Numbered from the stretch's first letter, positions 25,812-35,406 are shown. The stretch: DNA of 64,000 nt from Streptomyces sp. NBC_00259 (GCF_036181745.1 NZ_CP108080.1:5149501-5213500), one strand, 5' to 3'. A program made the numbers and translations. Notes: a model not told the origin generated them from the sequence alone.

Positions 25812-26924
25812 GTGAGTTCCCCAGATCCGCAGGTTCGCGCAGCGCGAAACCATTCGGCCCCGGCCGCGGGGCGCGGCCCCGTCGTCGCGGTGACCGGCGC
25901 CGCTTCCGGCGTCGGCGACCTGCTGACCAGGCGCCTTGTCGCCTCGGACGAGATCAGACAGGTCATCGCCGTCGACGAGCGCCGCGGCGAGGTTCCCGAG
26001 GCGCACTGGCACATTCTCGACGTGCGTGACCCGGCGATCGCGGAGAAGCTGCGCGGCGCCGACGTCGTCGTGCACCTGGCGCTCGACCTCGACCTGGAGA
26101 CCGATGCGGCCGCCCGGACCGCGTACAACGTGCGCGGCACCCAGACCGTGCTCACCGCGGCCGCTGCCGCGGGCGTCCACCGGGTCGTCCTGTGCACCTC
26201 GGCGATGGTCTACGGAGCGCTGCCCGACAACGACATCCCGCTCTCCGAGGACGCGGAGCTGCGCGCCACCGCCGAGGCCACCGGCGTCGGCGACCTGCTG
26301 GAGATCGAGCGCCTGGGCCGGCGCGCGCCCCGGGCCCACCCCGGGCTCAACGTCACCGTGGTCAGGCCCGCCATCCTCGTCGGCGGTACGGACACGGCTC
26401 TCACCCGCTACTTCGAGTCGCCGCGGCTGCTCGTCGTCGCCGGATCCCGCCCCACCTGGCAGTTCTGCCATGTCGAGGACCTGGTGAGCGCCCTGGAGTA
26501 CGCCGCTCTGGAGAAGGTCGACGGTGAGTTCGCGGTCGGCTGCGACGGCTGGCTGGAGCAGGAGGAGGTCGAGGAGCTCAGCGGCATCCGCCGCATGGAG
26601 CTGCCCTCCGCCGTCGCCCTCGGGGCGGCTGCCCGGCTGCACCGGATCGGTCTCACCCCGTCCCCGGCGGGGGACCTCGCGTACACGATGCACCCGTGGG
26701 TCGTCAGTGTGGGCCGGCTGCACGACGCCGGGTGGCGGCCGCAGTGGACCAACGAAGAGGTGCTGGCCGCGCTGCTCGAAGAGGTCGAGGGCCGGCACAC
26801 CGTCGCGGGCCGTCGTCTCGGACGCAAGGACGCGACCGCCGCCGCGGGCGCCGCGGGCGCGACCGTCGCCCTGCTCGGCACGGCCGCGCTCGTACGCCGG
26901 GCCCGCAAGCGCCGGGGCCTGTAG
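25812..26924 (+). CDS. NAD-dependent epimerase/dehydratase family protein
   Basis: A 370-residue extended SDR. The Rossmann motif TGAASGVG is near residue 29, then LDVRDPAI, VVHLALDLDLETD and LCTSAMVYGALPD. The usual YxxxK catalytic pair is not visible at the expected place (TGVGDLLEIERLGRR), so enzyme activity is doubtful. The C-terminal ~30 residues form a hydrophobic stretch (AAGAAGATVALLGTAALV) followed by RRARKRR, a possible membrane anchor. The GTG start follows GGAGACGCCCG. It is divergent from the DUF2342 gene. Confidence 0.78.
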   Translation: MSSPDPQVRAARNHSAPAAGRGPVVAVTGAASGVGDLLTRRLVASDEIRQVIAVDERRGEVPEAHWHILDVRDPAIAEKLRGADVVVHLALDLDLETDAAARTAYNVRGTQTVLTAAAAAGVHRVVLCTSAMVYGALPDNDIPLSEDAELRATAEATGVGDLLEIERLGRRAPRAHPGLNVTVVRPAILVGGTDTALTRYFESPRLLVVAGSRPTWQFCHVEDLVSALEYAALEKVDGEFAVGCDGWLEQEEVEELSGIRRMELPSAVALGAAARLHRIGLTPSPAGDLAYTMHPWVVSVGRLHDAGWRPQWTNEEVLAALLEEVEGRHTVAGRRLGRKDATAAAGAAGATVALLGTAALVRRARKRRGL

Positions 26925-27002
26925 GACGCTCCAACCGCCGCGCTGTCCGCCCGGTCGAAAGCGCTATTCCTCGTCGTCGGTGGCGTACGGCACGATGGGG
27001 CC

Positions 27003-27464
27003 ATGGCACGCACGAACGACCACCCCGGTGAGCAGGCCGCAGCGGACCCGATCCGGCTGCTGGCGATCCGCGACACCCCTCTCTCCGTCGACGAGGTGTT
27101 CGGCGCCGTCGGCGACTCCGCGGCCGGCGGCACGGCGCTCTTCGTGGGCACGGTGCGCGATCACGACGGTGGCGCGGACGTCGACGCGCTCGGCTATTCG
27201 TGCCACCCCTCCGCCGAGGCGGAGCTGCGTCGTGTCGCGGAGAAGGTCGCCGCGGAGTATCCGGTGCGAGCCCTCGCGGCCGTCCACCGTGTGGGTGACC
27301 TGGAGATCGGGGATCTGGCGGTGGTCGTCGCCGTTTCGTGCCCGCACCGGGGGGAGGCGTTCGAGGCCTGCCGGAAGCTGATCGACGACCTGAAGCACGA
27401 GGTCCCGATCTGGAAGCACCAGAAATTCTCGGATGGTACGGAGGAGTGGGTCGGCGCCTGCTGA
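27003..27464 (+). CDS. moaE: molybdopterin synthase catalytic subunit MoaE
   Basis: A 153-residue MoaE. Signatures are GGTALFVGTVRDHDGG, LGYSCHPSAEAELRRV, AAVHRVGDLEIGDLAVVVAV, HRGEAFEACRKLIDDLKHEV and the catalytic-region PIWKHQKF. It converts precursor Z to molybdopterin together with MoaD. No other molybdopterin gene is nearby. Confidence 0.9.
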   Translation: MARTNDHPGEQAAADPIRLLAIRDTPLSVDEVFGAVGDSAAGGTALFVGTVRDHDGGADVDALGYSCHPSAEAELRRVAEKVAAEYPVRALAAVHRVGDLEIGDLAVVVAVSCPHRGEAFEACRKLIDDLKHEVPIWKHQKFSDGTEEWVGAC

Positions 27465-27614
27465 GTGGCGCAGTGAGCCCGCACCCGGACGGCGGCCCAT
27501 GGCCCGATTTGCGTAACCGCCCCCCTGGCACCAGCGTTGAAGCGGCGAATGGTTAATCTGCTGATCGGTCAGCTGCACGAGCAGTTGTCCAGCTCATGGG
27601 GTTGGGAGGTCGTG

Positions 27615-27785
27615 ATGGCGGCACTCGCTTGGTTGCTGATTCCGTTTTTCGCTGCCATCGGCGCGGCGATATGGGGAAGCTGGGCCTCACGTAACCGAAC
27701 CACGGGAGACGTCGCCGAGCTCGCCGGCTACGCGCGATTCCGCGACGCGATGGAGAAGTCCCACTCCGGTACGGACGCCGTCTGA
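27615..27785 (+). CDS. small membrane protein
   Basis: A 56-residue protein with one transmembrane segment (LAWLLIPFFAAIGAAIWGSW) at residues ~4-23 and a polar tail (GDVAELAGYARFRDAMEKS). The ATG at 27615 has GGGAGGT five bases upstream. In-frame starts at 27549 or 27537 lack a good ribosome site and would add a sequence with poor GC3. It lies 74 bp before the S16 protease gene. Function is unknown. Confidence 0.7.
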   Translation: MAALAWLLIPFFAAIGAAIWGSWASRNRTTGDVAELAGYARFRDAMEKSHSGTDAV

Positions 27786-27858
27786 CCGCCCGCTGCACCG
27801 CCCCCGTACGGACCGGCCCGGCAGGTGCACTCACAGGCCGGTCCCGTACTGTCGTTCC

Positions 27859-28947
27859 ATGCCACGCCGCACAGCGACGATGCTCGCCTCCACCTTGATC
27901 CTCATTGTGCTGCTTTGCGTGGGCGTGTTCCTGACCCCGCCGTATTCCGAGATGTCGCCCGGGCCGACCGTGAACACCCTCGGTGACTCCGGTGGCGAGC
28001 CGGTGCTCCAGATCTCCGGCCGCAAGACCTACCCGACGACCGGTCACCTCAACATGACGACGGTCCGGGTCACCGGCGCGGAGTACCGGATGAACCTGGC
28101 GGAGGTCGTCTACGGCTGGCTGGCTCATGACAACGTCGTGGTGCCGCACGAGACCCTGTATCCGGACGGCAAGACGGAACAGCAGTCCAACCAGGAGAAC
28201 GCCGAGGAGTTCAGCCAGTCCCAGGAGAGCGCCAAGGTCGCCGCCCTGCGTGAGCTGGGGATCCCGGTGAAGTCCCGGGTCGTCGTCTCCTCGATCCGCA
28301 AGGAGAGCCCGGCGCAGGGGGCGCTGCACGCCGGCGACGTGATCAAGGCCGTCGACGGCACGCCGGTGGACAAGCCGGACGATGTCTCCAAGGCCGTCGT
28401 CAAGCACGCCCCCGGTTCGAAGGTGAGCTTCACCATCGTGCCGGCGAAGGAGGCGGCCGCGGCGGAGAAGGCCGGCAAGGAACTCGCCGGCGGCAAGGAC
28501 GTGCAGGTCGGCACCGTCAGGTCGGAGGAGGCCAAGCGGACCGTCGTGGGCATCACGGCCGGGACGGACCACACCTTCCCCTTCCATATCGACATCAAGC
28601 TCGCCGATGTGGGCGGCCCCAGCGCCGGACTGATGTTCGCGCTCGGCATCGTCGACAAGCTCACCCCGGGCGATCTGACGGGCGGCAAGTTCGTCGCGGG
28701 CACCGGCACCATCGACGACCAGGGCGTCGTCGGGCCGATCGGCGGGATCGAGATGAAGCTCGTCGGCGCGCGGAAGGCGGGAGCGGAGTACTTCCTGACG
28801 CCCAGCGACAACTGCGCGTCCGCGGCCTCCGACATCCCTGAAGGGCTGACCCTGGTCAGGGTCAAGACCATCGACGACGCCACGAAGGCGCTGGAGAAGA
28901 TCCGCAGCGGAAACACCGCGGGACTGCCCAGCTGCTCCAAGAGCTGA
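27859..28947 (+). CDS. PDZ-Lon (S16) membrane-anchored protease
   Basis: A 362-residue YlbL-type protein. It has an N-terminal signal anchor (ASTLILIVLLCVGVFL), a PDZ domain near residues 130-200 (SIRKESPAQGALHAGDVIKA) and a Lon-type protease domain. The catalytic Ser is in DVGGPSAGLMFALG and the Lys in GPIGGIEMKLVGAR. The protease would face outside the membrane. The ATG lies seven bases after TACTGT (27846-27851), so it may be leaderless. It lies near the UPF0182 gene, as I recall for Rv3194c and Rv3193c. Confidence 0.88.
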   Translation: MPRRTATMLASTLILIVLLCVGVFLTPPYSEMSPGPTVNTLGDSGGEPVLQISGRKTYPTTGHLNMTTVRVTGAEYRMNLAEVVYGWLAHDNVVVPHETLYPDGKTEQQSNQENAEEFSQSQESAKVAALRELGIPVKSRVVVSSIRKESPAQGALHAGDVIKAVDGTPVDKPDDVSKAVVKHAPGSKVSFTIVPAKEAAAAEKAGKELAGGKDVQVGTVRSEEAKRTVVGITAGTDHTFPFHIDIKLADVGGPSAGLMFALGIVDKLTPGDLTGGKFVAGTGTIDDQGVVGPIGGIEMKLVGARKAGAEYFLTPSDNCASAASDIPEGLTLVRVKTIDDATKALEKIRSGNTAGLPSCSKS

Positions 28948-28958
28948 GACCGGCACGG

Positions 28959-29012
28959 CAGGATTCCCGCAGCGGACAGGATTCCCGCAACGGACGGGAC
29001 TCCCGCAAAGGA
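28959..29012 (+). repeat. three 18-bp tandem repeats after the S16 protease gene
   Basis: Units 28959-28976, 28977-28994 and 28995-29012 share GGAxTCCCGCAxxGGA. They lie just past the stop codon and before the terminator hairpin. Confidence 0.8.
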
Positions 29013-29042
29013 GGGGGCGCACCGCGACGGCGGCGCGCCCCC
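29013..29042. terminator. bidirectional terminator
   Basis: GGGGGCGC and GCGCCCCC arms around a 14-nt loop lie between the convergent S16 protease and PPA1309-type genes. Confidence 0.65.
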
Positions 29043-29058
29043 TTCCCGTCGCCGGTCG

Positions 29059-29625
29059 CTACGCCTCGAACGTCGCCGAGAGTGCCTCCGCCAGCCCCGG
29101 CACCAGCTCGGAGCCGGTGAGCACCTCGGTCGGGGAGTCCTTCTCCCGCAGGCGCAGTGCCGACTCGCGGGCGCCGTCGCGGAGTACCGCGACCGTCATC
29201 CGGACCTCCTGCCGGCCCGGGTGGGCGGCGACCCACTCGGCCAGTCCGGCCTCGTCGAGGCCCTCGGGGACGGACGCCTCCGCGGACGGCGGCAGCATCA
29301 GCCGCTCGACGGTCAGGGCGCAGCCCGCCACCGCGTCGGGCCAGGCGATCGTTCCGAGGAACTCGTCCAGCGGGGTGCCAGAGGGGATCTCGTCCTGCTC
29401 GACCGGGGTGAGCGGAGCGCCCGCGTCCCCTTCGTCGAGACCGAGCTGGGCGGCGAGGCCCGGCTCCTGGGTGCGCAGCTGCGCGGTGTCGACGAGAGCG
29501 AAGAGCCGGGCCGGCTGGTCCCAGCCGAGGCCGGACGCGTACTCGTCGATTTCGAGCACTGCTCGTGTGAGCGGGCTCGCGGCCATCGGAGGGCCGCCGG
29601 GGGAAACGTTGGACATGCTCAACAT
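29059..29625 (-). CDS. PPA1309-family protein
   Basis: A 188-residue acidic cytoplasmic protein of an actinobacterial family of unknown function. Recognisable stretches are LTRAVLEIDEYASGLGWDQP, ARLFALVDTAQL and VEQDEIPSGTPLDEFLGTIA, then WPDAVAGCALTVERLMLPP. The ATG at 29625 has AAGGAGG close upstream; the ATG at 29616 (MSNVSP) is an alternative. It is divergent from the UPF0182 gene. Confidence 0.75.
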   Translation of the reverse strand: MLSMSNVSPGGPPMAASPLTRAVLEIDEYASGLGWDQPARLFALVDTAQLRTQEPGLAAQLGLDEGDAGAPLTPVEQDEIPSGTPLDEFLGTIAWPDAVAGCALTVERLMLPPSAEASVPEGLDEAGLAEWVAAHPGRQEVRMTVAVLRDGARESALRLREKDSPTEVLTGSELVPGLAEALSATFEA

Positions 29626-29804
29626 CCTGCCTCCTTCGGCCCCGAAGTCGGGAACTAGGTAAAGCCTCAGTAAGTTGCATGAGTGGGCTCTACGATCGCG
29701 TGGACCCACCGAACACGCGCCGGACGCCTGCAGGACGCTTGCACGACGCGTGGACAACGCTTTACCCGACGCTTTACACGACCGCGAACTTCGAGGGGCG
29801 CACG

Positions 29805-32696
29805 TTGGCTTTCCAGATGCCGGACCGCGGCGGAGGCCCGACCGGGCCACGGATCAGAGTGGGTCGGCCGTCCCGGCGCGTCCGTACGCTGCTGATGACA
29901 CTCGGCGTGCTGGCCGTGCTCGCCATGGCCTTTGTCATGTTCGCCGGGTTCTGGACCGACTGGCTCTGGTACCGCTCGGTCAAGTACTCGTCGGTGTTCA
30001 CCACGACCCTGTGGACCAAGATCGGTCTGTTCGCGGTCTTCGGCCTGCTGATGGCGGGCGCGGTGGGGCTGAACATCTGGCTGGCGCACCGGCTGCGGCC
30101 GCCGCTCAGCGCGATGTCGCTGGAGCAGCAGAGCCTCGACCGGTACCGGATGGGCATCGCCCCGTACAAGAAGTGGGTGCTCCTCGGGATCACCGCGCTG
30201 GTCGGGCTGATCGCCGGAGCCTCCGCGTCCTCCCAGTGGCGCACCTGGCTGATGTGGGTCAACGGAGTGCCGTTCGGCCAGAAGGACCCGCAGTTCCGGA
30301 TGGACGTGGCCTTCTACGCGTTCGATCTGCCCTGGTACCGGTTCCTGCTCGGCTTCGGCTTCGCCGCCGCCGTGCTCTCGCTGATCGCCGCCGCGCTCAC
30401 CCACTATCTGTACGGCGGGCTGCGCGTCACCAGCCCGGGTGCCCGGGCGACCGCCGCGGCCACCGGCCATCTGTCCGTGCTGCTCGGCATCTTCGTCGCG
30501 CTCAAGGCCGTTGCCTACTGGCTCGACCGGTACGGCCTGGCCGTGAAGTCCAGTGACTTCAAGGCGGCCGGAAACTGGACGGGCCTGCGCTACGTCGACG
30601 CGAACGCGTATCTGCCGGCCAAGACCATCCTCTTCTGCATCGCGGTCATCTGCGCCGTGCTGTTCTTCGCGACGCTGTGGCGGCGCACCTGGCAGCTGCC
30701 CGTGATCGGCTTCGGCCTGATGGTGCTGTCGGCGATCCTCATCGGCGGGCTGTACCCGGCGATCGTGCAGAAGTTCCAGGTCCAGCCGAACGAGCAGGCC
30801 AAGGAAGCGCCGTACATCCAGAAGAACATCGAGGCGACGCGCGAGGCCTACGGCATCGCCGCGGCCAAGGCGGAGGACTACCCGGGCAAGGGCGACCCGA
30901 AGCGCAAGGCGCAGCAGCGCGAGGACGCCACCACGGCCGCCAGCTACCGGGTCGTCGACTCCAACGTGGTCTCGCCCGCCTTCCAGCAGCTCCAGCAGGA
31001 GCGGAAGTACTACCAGTTCCCCGCGACCCTGGACGTCGACCGGTACACCGGACCGGACGGAAAGCCGCAGGACACGGTCATCGGTCTGCGCGAGCTCAAC
31101 ATCAAGGGCATCCCCAAGCGCAACTGGATCAACGACCACTTCACCTACACCCACGGCTACGGAGCGATCGCGGCCAAGGGCACGAGCGTGATCGACGATC
31201 CCGACAAGGGCACGGTCGGCGCTCCCGACTTCACCGAGTCCGGTCTGCCCACCACCGGCCAGCTCGGCAAGTACGAGCAGCGGATCTACTACGGCGAGAA
31301 GACCGAGCAGTACTCGATCGTGGGCGGCCCGCAGAAGGAGCTCGACTACGAGAAGAACGGTGAGGAGACCACCAGCTACAAGGGCAAGAGCGGGGTCAAC
31401 CTCTCCAACGCGTTCAACAGGGCGGCGTACGCCGTGTCGTTCAGCGAGCCGCAGATCCTCTACTCGGGAGCGATCGGCGAGGGCTCGCGGATCCTCTACA
31501 ACCGCACGCCCAAGGAGCGCGTCGAGGCGGTGGCCCCCTGGCTCACCATCGACGGCGACGCCTACCCGGCGGTGGTCGACGGCCGCATCAAGTGGATCGT
31601 CGACGCGTACACCACGACGAACGGCTACCCCTACGCATCCCGTACGACGCTGGGGGACACCACGGCCGACTCGCTGACCGACAGGCAGCGGGCCGTCGTC
31701 GCGCAGCAGAACCAGGTCAACTACATCCGCAACTCGGTGAAGGCCACCGTCGACGCCTACGACGGCACGGTCGACCTGTACCAGTGGGACACCAAGGATC
31801 CGGTTCTGAAGACCTGGATGAAGGCCTTCCCCGACACGGTCAAGGAGAAGAGCGAGATCGAGCCGGGGCTGCTGGCCCATCTCCGCTACCCGCAGGACAT
31901 GTTCAAGGTCCAGCGGGAGCTGCTCACGCGGTACCACGTGACGGACCCCGAGCAGTTCTACAGCGGCAGTGACGCCTGGCAGGTCCCGGACGACCCGACG
32001 AAGAAGGACGGCAGCGCGGTTCCGCCGTACTACCTGAGCCTGAAGATGCCGGGCGAGAACGACCAGAAGTTCTCGCTGACGACGACGTTCACGCCCAGCG
32101 GGCGGCCCAACCTCGGTGCGTTCATGGCGATCGACGCCGATGCGACCGGCGAGGGCTACGGCGCGATCAGGCTGTTGAGAGTCACCTCGACCGTGCAGGG
32201 CCCCTCGCAGGTGCAGAGCGAGCTCAACAGCGTGCCGGAGGTCGCGACGTTCGTCCGCGACCTCAGAGGCACCGACTCGGAGATCGACTACGGCAATCTC
32301 CTCACGGTGCCGCTGGACGGCGGGTTCCTCTACATCGAGCCGGTCTACGCACGAGGCGGCGCGGCGAACTACCCGCTGCTGAAGAAGGTGGCCGTGTCCT
32401 ACGGCGGCAAGCCGGTCTTCAAGGACAGCCTGGCGGAGGCGTTGAACGCGGTGTTCGGGGTGGACGGGGCACAGCCGCCCACGACGACCCCACCACCGCC
32501 GACCGACACGACACAGCCGCCGGCGACGGGCAGCGCGGCGCTGAAGCAGGCCATCGCGGACGCCCAGAAGGCGTACGACGAGGGGCAGGCGGCGCTCAAG
32601 AAGAACGACTGGGCGGCGTACGGCAAGGCGCAGGCGGATCTCCAGGCGGCGCTCGAGCGAGCCGCCGCGGCACAGCCGGGGACGCCGAGCGGCTGA
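29805..32696 (+). CDS. UPF0182 family large membrane protein
   Basis: A 963-residue protein. About seven transmembrane helices lie in the first ~330 residues (LLMTLGVLAVLAMAFVMFAG, IGLFAVFGLLMAGAVGLNIW and others). A large extracytoplasmic domain follows with PYIQKNIEATREAYGI and PRNWIN-type motifs, then a Thr/Pro-rich linker (TTTPPPPTDTTQPP) and a helical tail. Function is unknown. The TTG start at 29805 has GAGGGG seven bases upstream and gives MAFQMPDRGGG. ATG 29817 is an alternative, and a longer reading to 29679 would include the promoter region. Confidence 0.85.
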   Translation: MAFQMPDRGGGPTGPRIRVGRPSRRVRTLLMTLGVLAVLAMAFVMFAGFWTDWLWYRSVKYSSVFTTTLWTKIGLFAVFGLLMAGAVGLNIWLAHRLRPPLSAMSLEQQSLDRYRMGIAPYKKWVLLGITALVGLIAGASASSQWRTWLMWVNGVPFGQKDPQFRMDVAFYAFDLPWYRFLLGFGFAAAVLSLIAAALTHYLYGGLRVTSPGARATAAATGHLSVLLGIFVALKAVAYWLDRYGLAVKSSDFKAAGNWTGLRYVDANAYLPAKTILFCIAVICAVLFFATLWRRTWQLPVIGFGLMVLSAILIGGLYPAIVQKFQVQPNEQAKEAPYIQKNIEATREAYGIAAAKAEDYPGKGDPKRKAQQREDATTAASYRVVDSNVVSPAFQQLQQERKYYQFPATLDVDRYTGPDGKPQDTVIGLRELNIKGIPKRNWINDHFTYTHGYGAIAAKGTSVIDDPDKGTVGAPDFTESGLPTTGQLGKYEQRIYYGEKTEQYSIVGGPQKELDYEKNGEETTSYKGKSGVNLSNAFNRAAYAVSFSEPQILYSGAIGEGSRILYNRTPKERVEAVAPWLTIDGDAYPAVVDGRIKWIVDAYTTTNGYPYASRTTLGDTTADSLTDRQRAVVAQQNQVNYIRNSVKATVDAYDGTVDLYQWDTKDPVLKTWMKAFPDTVKEKSEIEPGLLAHLRYPQDMFKVQRELLTRYHVTDPEQFYSGSDAWQVPDDPTKKDGSAVPPYYLSLKMPGENDQKFSLTTTFTPSGRPNLGAFMAIDADATGEGYGAIRLLRVTSTVQGPSQVQSELNSVPEVATFVRDLRGTDSEIDYGNLLTVPLDGGFLYIEPVYARGGAANYPLLKKVAVSYGGKPVFKDSLAEALNAVFGVDGAQPPTTTPPPPTDTTQPPATGSAALKQAIADAQKAYDEGQAALKKNDWAAYGKAQADLQAALERAAAAQPGTPSG

Positions 32697-32754
32697 CCCG
32701 ACGGCCCGCTGAGCTGGGTCCACTCCGCACCGTGGTACTGTAGGTACACAACGG

Positions 32755-32828
32755 CGCGGGGTGGAGCAGCTCGGTAGCTCGCTGGGCTCATAACCCAGAG
32801 GTCGCAGGTTCAAATCCTGTCCCCGCTA
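32755..32828 (+). tRNA. initiator tRNA-fMet(CAT), copy 1
   Basis: A 74-nt cloverleaf with anticodon CAT at 32789-32791. Initiator features are present: position 1 (C) is mispaired with 72 (T), three G:C pairs (GGG/CCC) stack under the anticodon loop, and the D stem has A11:U24. CCA is not encoded. Confidence 0.93.
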
Positions 32829-32833
32829 CTGAA

Positions 32834-32871
32834 GTCGAGGGCCCGGATCCTTTTGGATCCGGGCCCTCGAC
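32834..32871 (+). terminator. terminator after tRNA-fMet copy 1
   Basis: A perfect 17-bp stem (GTCGAGGGCCCGGATCC) around a TTTT loop, starting six bases after the tRNA. Confidence 0.85.
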
Positions 32872-33043
32872 GTATGTCATGGACCGGCGTGTCCGAAGTG
32901 TGTGCCGAACGGGGCGAGTTGAGTCCGGCGTGTTGGGGTGAGACGTGTTTGACTTATCTCTCTGTGGGCATGTCGACAAAACGCTGAAGTGACCTCACTG
33001 GCTGCGGTATACCAGGTGTACGCGGGTTGCAGGTGGTGCGACG

Positions 33044-35080
33044 ATGGGAATTATGGGGGACAGGGCAACTCTGTTGAAGACAGGGCGGTTTGTGCACGAA
33101 CACGCCGGTACCGCGGTGGCCGCGGTGGGCGTGGCCGCCGTGATGGCCGTCGACGCCGTGGATCCGCTCGAGTCCCTGACGCCTGTGGAGCCCATGGCCG
33201 CCTCCGATTCCGAGGCGGAGACCGAGGCCAGGCACCGTCGCGCGGCCGAGACCGGGGACGTCGCGTCCATCAGCGCCCTCGGTGCGATGCTGCTGCGCCG
33301 TGGCGACCTCGATGGTGCGGAGCCGCATCTGCGCACGGCCACCGCCGAGGGCGACCGGGCCGCCGCGAACAATCTGGGTGTGCTGCTGCACCAGCGCGGT
33401 TACGCCGACGAGGCGGCCGGCTGGTGGCGTATCGCCGCCGTCGCCGGCTCCGCCGCCGCGGCGCACGCGCTCGGCCGGCACTTCCGGGAGCGCGGCGACG
33501 AGCCCGCCGCCGAGTACTGGCTGCGCCAGTCCGCCGAGCAGGGCCATGCGCTCGGCGCGTACGCCCTGGCCGACCTGCTGGAGCACCGCAGCGAGCCGGG
33601 TGCGGAGCGCTGGCTTCGCGCGGCTGCCGACCAGGGGCATCGCGAGGCCGCCTACCGCCTGGCCCGTGCGCTGGAGCGGCAGGCGCTCGCCACGGACGTA
33701 CCAGCGGACAGGGACAAGGGCGGGGACGCGGATGCGGACGCCGGTTCCGGCGCCGCAGCCGTGGTCCGTGACGACGACAGCCGTGCGGTGGGGACGACGG
33801 CCTCGGACGTGTCCGGCGGTCCGGACGCGCCCATGGCGTTCGCCGAGGGCGGGACGGCCGGAGCAGCGGAAGCGCTGCGGGAGACCGAGCAGTGGTACCG
33901 GCAGGCCGCCGCGCGTGGGCACCGGCGGGCCGCGCTGCATCTCGGGGGCATCCTCGAGCGGCGGGGCGAGCTCAAGGAGGCCGCGCGCTGGTACCTCACG
34001 TCCGCGAAGGACGGAGAGGCACGCGCCGCGTGTGCGCTGGGATTCCTGCTGAGGGACGCGGGCGACGAGGAGAGCGCCGCCGTGTGGTGGCTGCGGGCCG
34101 CCCAGGACGGCGATGGCAACGCTGCCAACGCGCTGGGCGCACTGCACGCCGCACGCGGTGAGCAGCAGTCCGCGGAGCGCTGGTACCGCACCGCCATGGA
34201 CGCGGGCGACGTCAACGGTGCGTACAACCTGGGTCTGCTCTGCGCGGCCCAGGGCCGTACGAGCCAGGCCGAGCAGTGGTACCGCCGTGCCGCCTACGCC
34301 GGGCACCGCGAGGCCGCCAACGCGCTCGCCGTACTGCTGCTGCAGGCCGGGGACGCGACGGGCGCCGAGCCCTGGTTCTCCAAGGCCGCGGAGTCGGGGA
34401 GCGTGGACGCCGCGTTCAACCTCGGCATCCTGTACGCGGGCCGGGACGACGACCGTACGGCCCTGCGCTGGTACGAGCGCGCCGCCGCCGCCGGACACAC
34501 CGAGGCCGCCCTCCAGGTCGGCATGGCCAGTCTGCGCGACGGGGACGAGCAGACCGCCGAGCGCCATCTGCGGTGCGCGGCGGGCGGCGGCAGTGCCGAG
34601 GCCGCGTTCAGGCTCGCGACGCTGCTGGACGCCCGTCAGCCGCTGCCCGGCCCGCCGGCGCTCGGTGAGCCCGTGGGTGAGAAGACCGAGTGCGAGGAGT
34701 GGTACGAGCGTGCGGCCGAGCAGGGGCACCGGCGTGCCCAGGTGCGCGTCGGCATGCTCGCGGCGGCTCGCGGTGACATCGCCGACGCGGCCCGCTGGTA
34801 CCGGGAGGCCGCCGACGCGGGCAGCCGCAACGGTGCGTTCAACCTCGGGCTGCTGCTCGCCCGCGAGGGCAACGAGCGTGAGGCCGCCCTGTGGTGGACC
34901 CGCGCCGCACGGGCCGGTCACGGCCGCGCGGCGCTGCGGCTCGCACTGCTCGCCGCGCGCCGCGGCGAGCTCACCGAGGGTCAGCGCTGGTGTGCCCGTG
35001 CCGTGGAGCTGGGGCCCGCCGAGGTCGCCAAGCGGGCCGAGGCGCTGCGGGAGGCGCTGCACCAGGAACTCACGGCGTGA
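33044..35080 (+). CDS. Sel1/TPR-repeat protein
   Basis: A 678-residue protein made mostly of Sel1-like repeats of about 36 residues. Recurrent forms are AAxxGHxxAAxxLGxLL and AExWYRxAAxAGxxxA. An N-terminal segment (GTAVAAVGVAAVMAVDAV) could be a weak membrane anchor. A non-repeat insert near 220-270 is Asp/Gly/Thr-rich. The last repeat ends near the C-terminus (GQRWCARAVELGPAEVAKRA). The ATG at 33044 is used; 33053 (MGDRAT) is an alternative. A TATACC -10-like element lies at 33008-33013. The gene lies between two identical initiator tRNA genes. Partners are unknown. Confidence 0.85.
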   Translation: MGIMGDRATLLKTGRFVHEHAGTAVAAVGVAAVMAVDAVDPLESLTPVEPMAASDSEAETEARHRRAAETGDVASISALGAMLLRRGDLDGAEPHLRTATAEGDRAAANNLGVLLHQRGYADEAAGWWRIAAVAGSAAAAHALGRHFRERGDEPAAEYWLRQSAEQGHALGAYALADLLEHRSEPGAERWLRAAADQGHREAAYRLARALERQALATDVPADRDKGGDADADAGSGAAAVVRDDDSRAVGTTASDVSGGPDAPMAFAEGGTAGAAEALRETEQWYRQAAARGHRRAALHLGGILERRGELKEAARWYLTSAKDGEARAACALGFLLRDAGDEESAAVWWLRAAQDGDGNAANALGALHAARGEQQSAERWYRTAMDAGDVNGAYNLGLLCAAQGRTSQAEQWYRRAAYAGHREAANALAVLLLQAGDATGAEPWFSKAAESGSVDAAFNLGILYAGRDDDRTALRWYERAAAAGHTEAALQVGMASLRDGDEQTAERHLRCAAGGGSAEAAFRLATLLDARQPLPGPPALGEPVGEKTECEEWYERAAEQGHRRAQVRVGMLAAARGDIADAARWYREAADAGSRNGAFNLGLLLAREGNEREAALWWTRAARAGHGRAALRLALLAARRGELTEGQRWCARAVELGPAEVAKRAEALREALHQELTA

Positions 35081-35199
35081 GCGGACGGCCGGCGGTGACC
35101 GGATTCGCCGGTGATCGGGTCGCTGAACAGGTGGGCGAACAGGTGAACGGTTACTGATTTGCTCTGGTCAGCGCGGTGACGTACTGTTGGGTTCACCGA

Positions 35200-35276
35200 C
35201 GCGGGGTGGAGCAGCTCGGTAGCTCGCTGGGCTCATAACCCAGAGGTCGCAGGTTCAAATCCTGTCCCCGCTACCA
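35200..35276 (+). tRNA. initiator tRNA-fMet(CAT), copy 2
   Basis: The 74-nt body is identical to the copy at 32755. Unlike copy 1, the genomic sequence continues with CCA (35274-35276). Confidence 0.93.
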
Positions 35277-35279
35277 CGC

Positions 35280-35321
35280 ACTCAAGGCCTGGATCCATGG
35301 ATCCGGGCCTTGAGTCTTTTT
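35280..35321 (+). terminator. terminator after tRNA-fMet copy 2
   Basis: A 17-bp stem (ACTCAAGGCCTGGATCC, one U-G pair) with a 2-nt AT apex is followed by CTTTTT. Confidence 0.85.
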
Positions 35322-35406
35322 GGTCGACGTTGTCGGCGGCCCGTTCTGCCGAGGGTGCGCGTGAGGTGCCCGAAGGCTAGGCGCCCCGAGGCTGGGCGCC
35401 CGAAGG

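Noticed and set aside
29708..29790. Long N-terminal extension of the UPF0182 protein (start 29679)
   Set aside because: The stretch contains repeated ACGCTTTAC segments with low GC3 and no Shine-Dalgarno, while TTG 29805 has one.
29667..32813. Minus-strand frame of over 1000 codons opposite UPF0182
   Set aside because: It runs through the tRNA-fMet gene and is antisense to a conserved membrane protein; a shadow frame.
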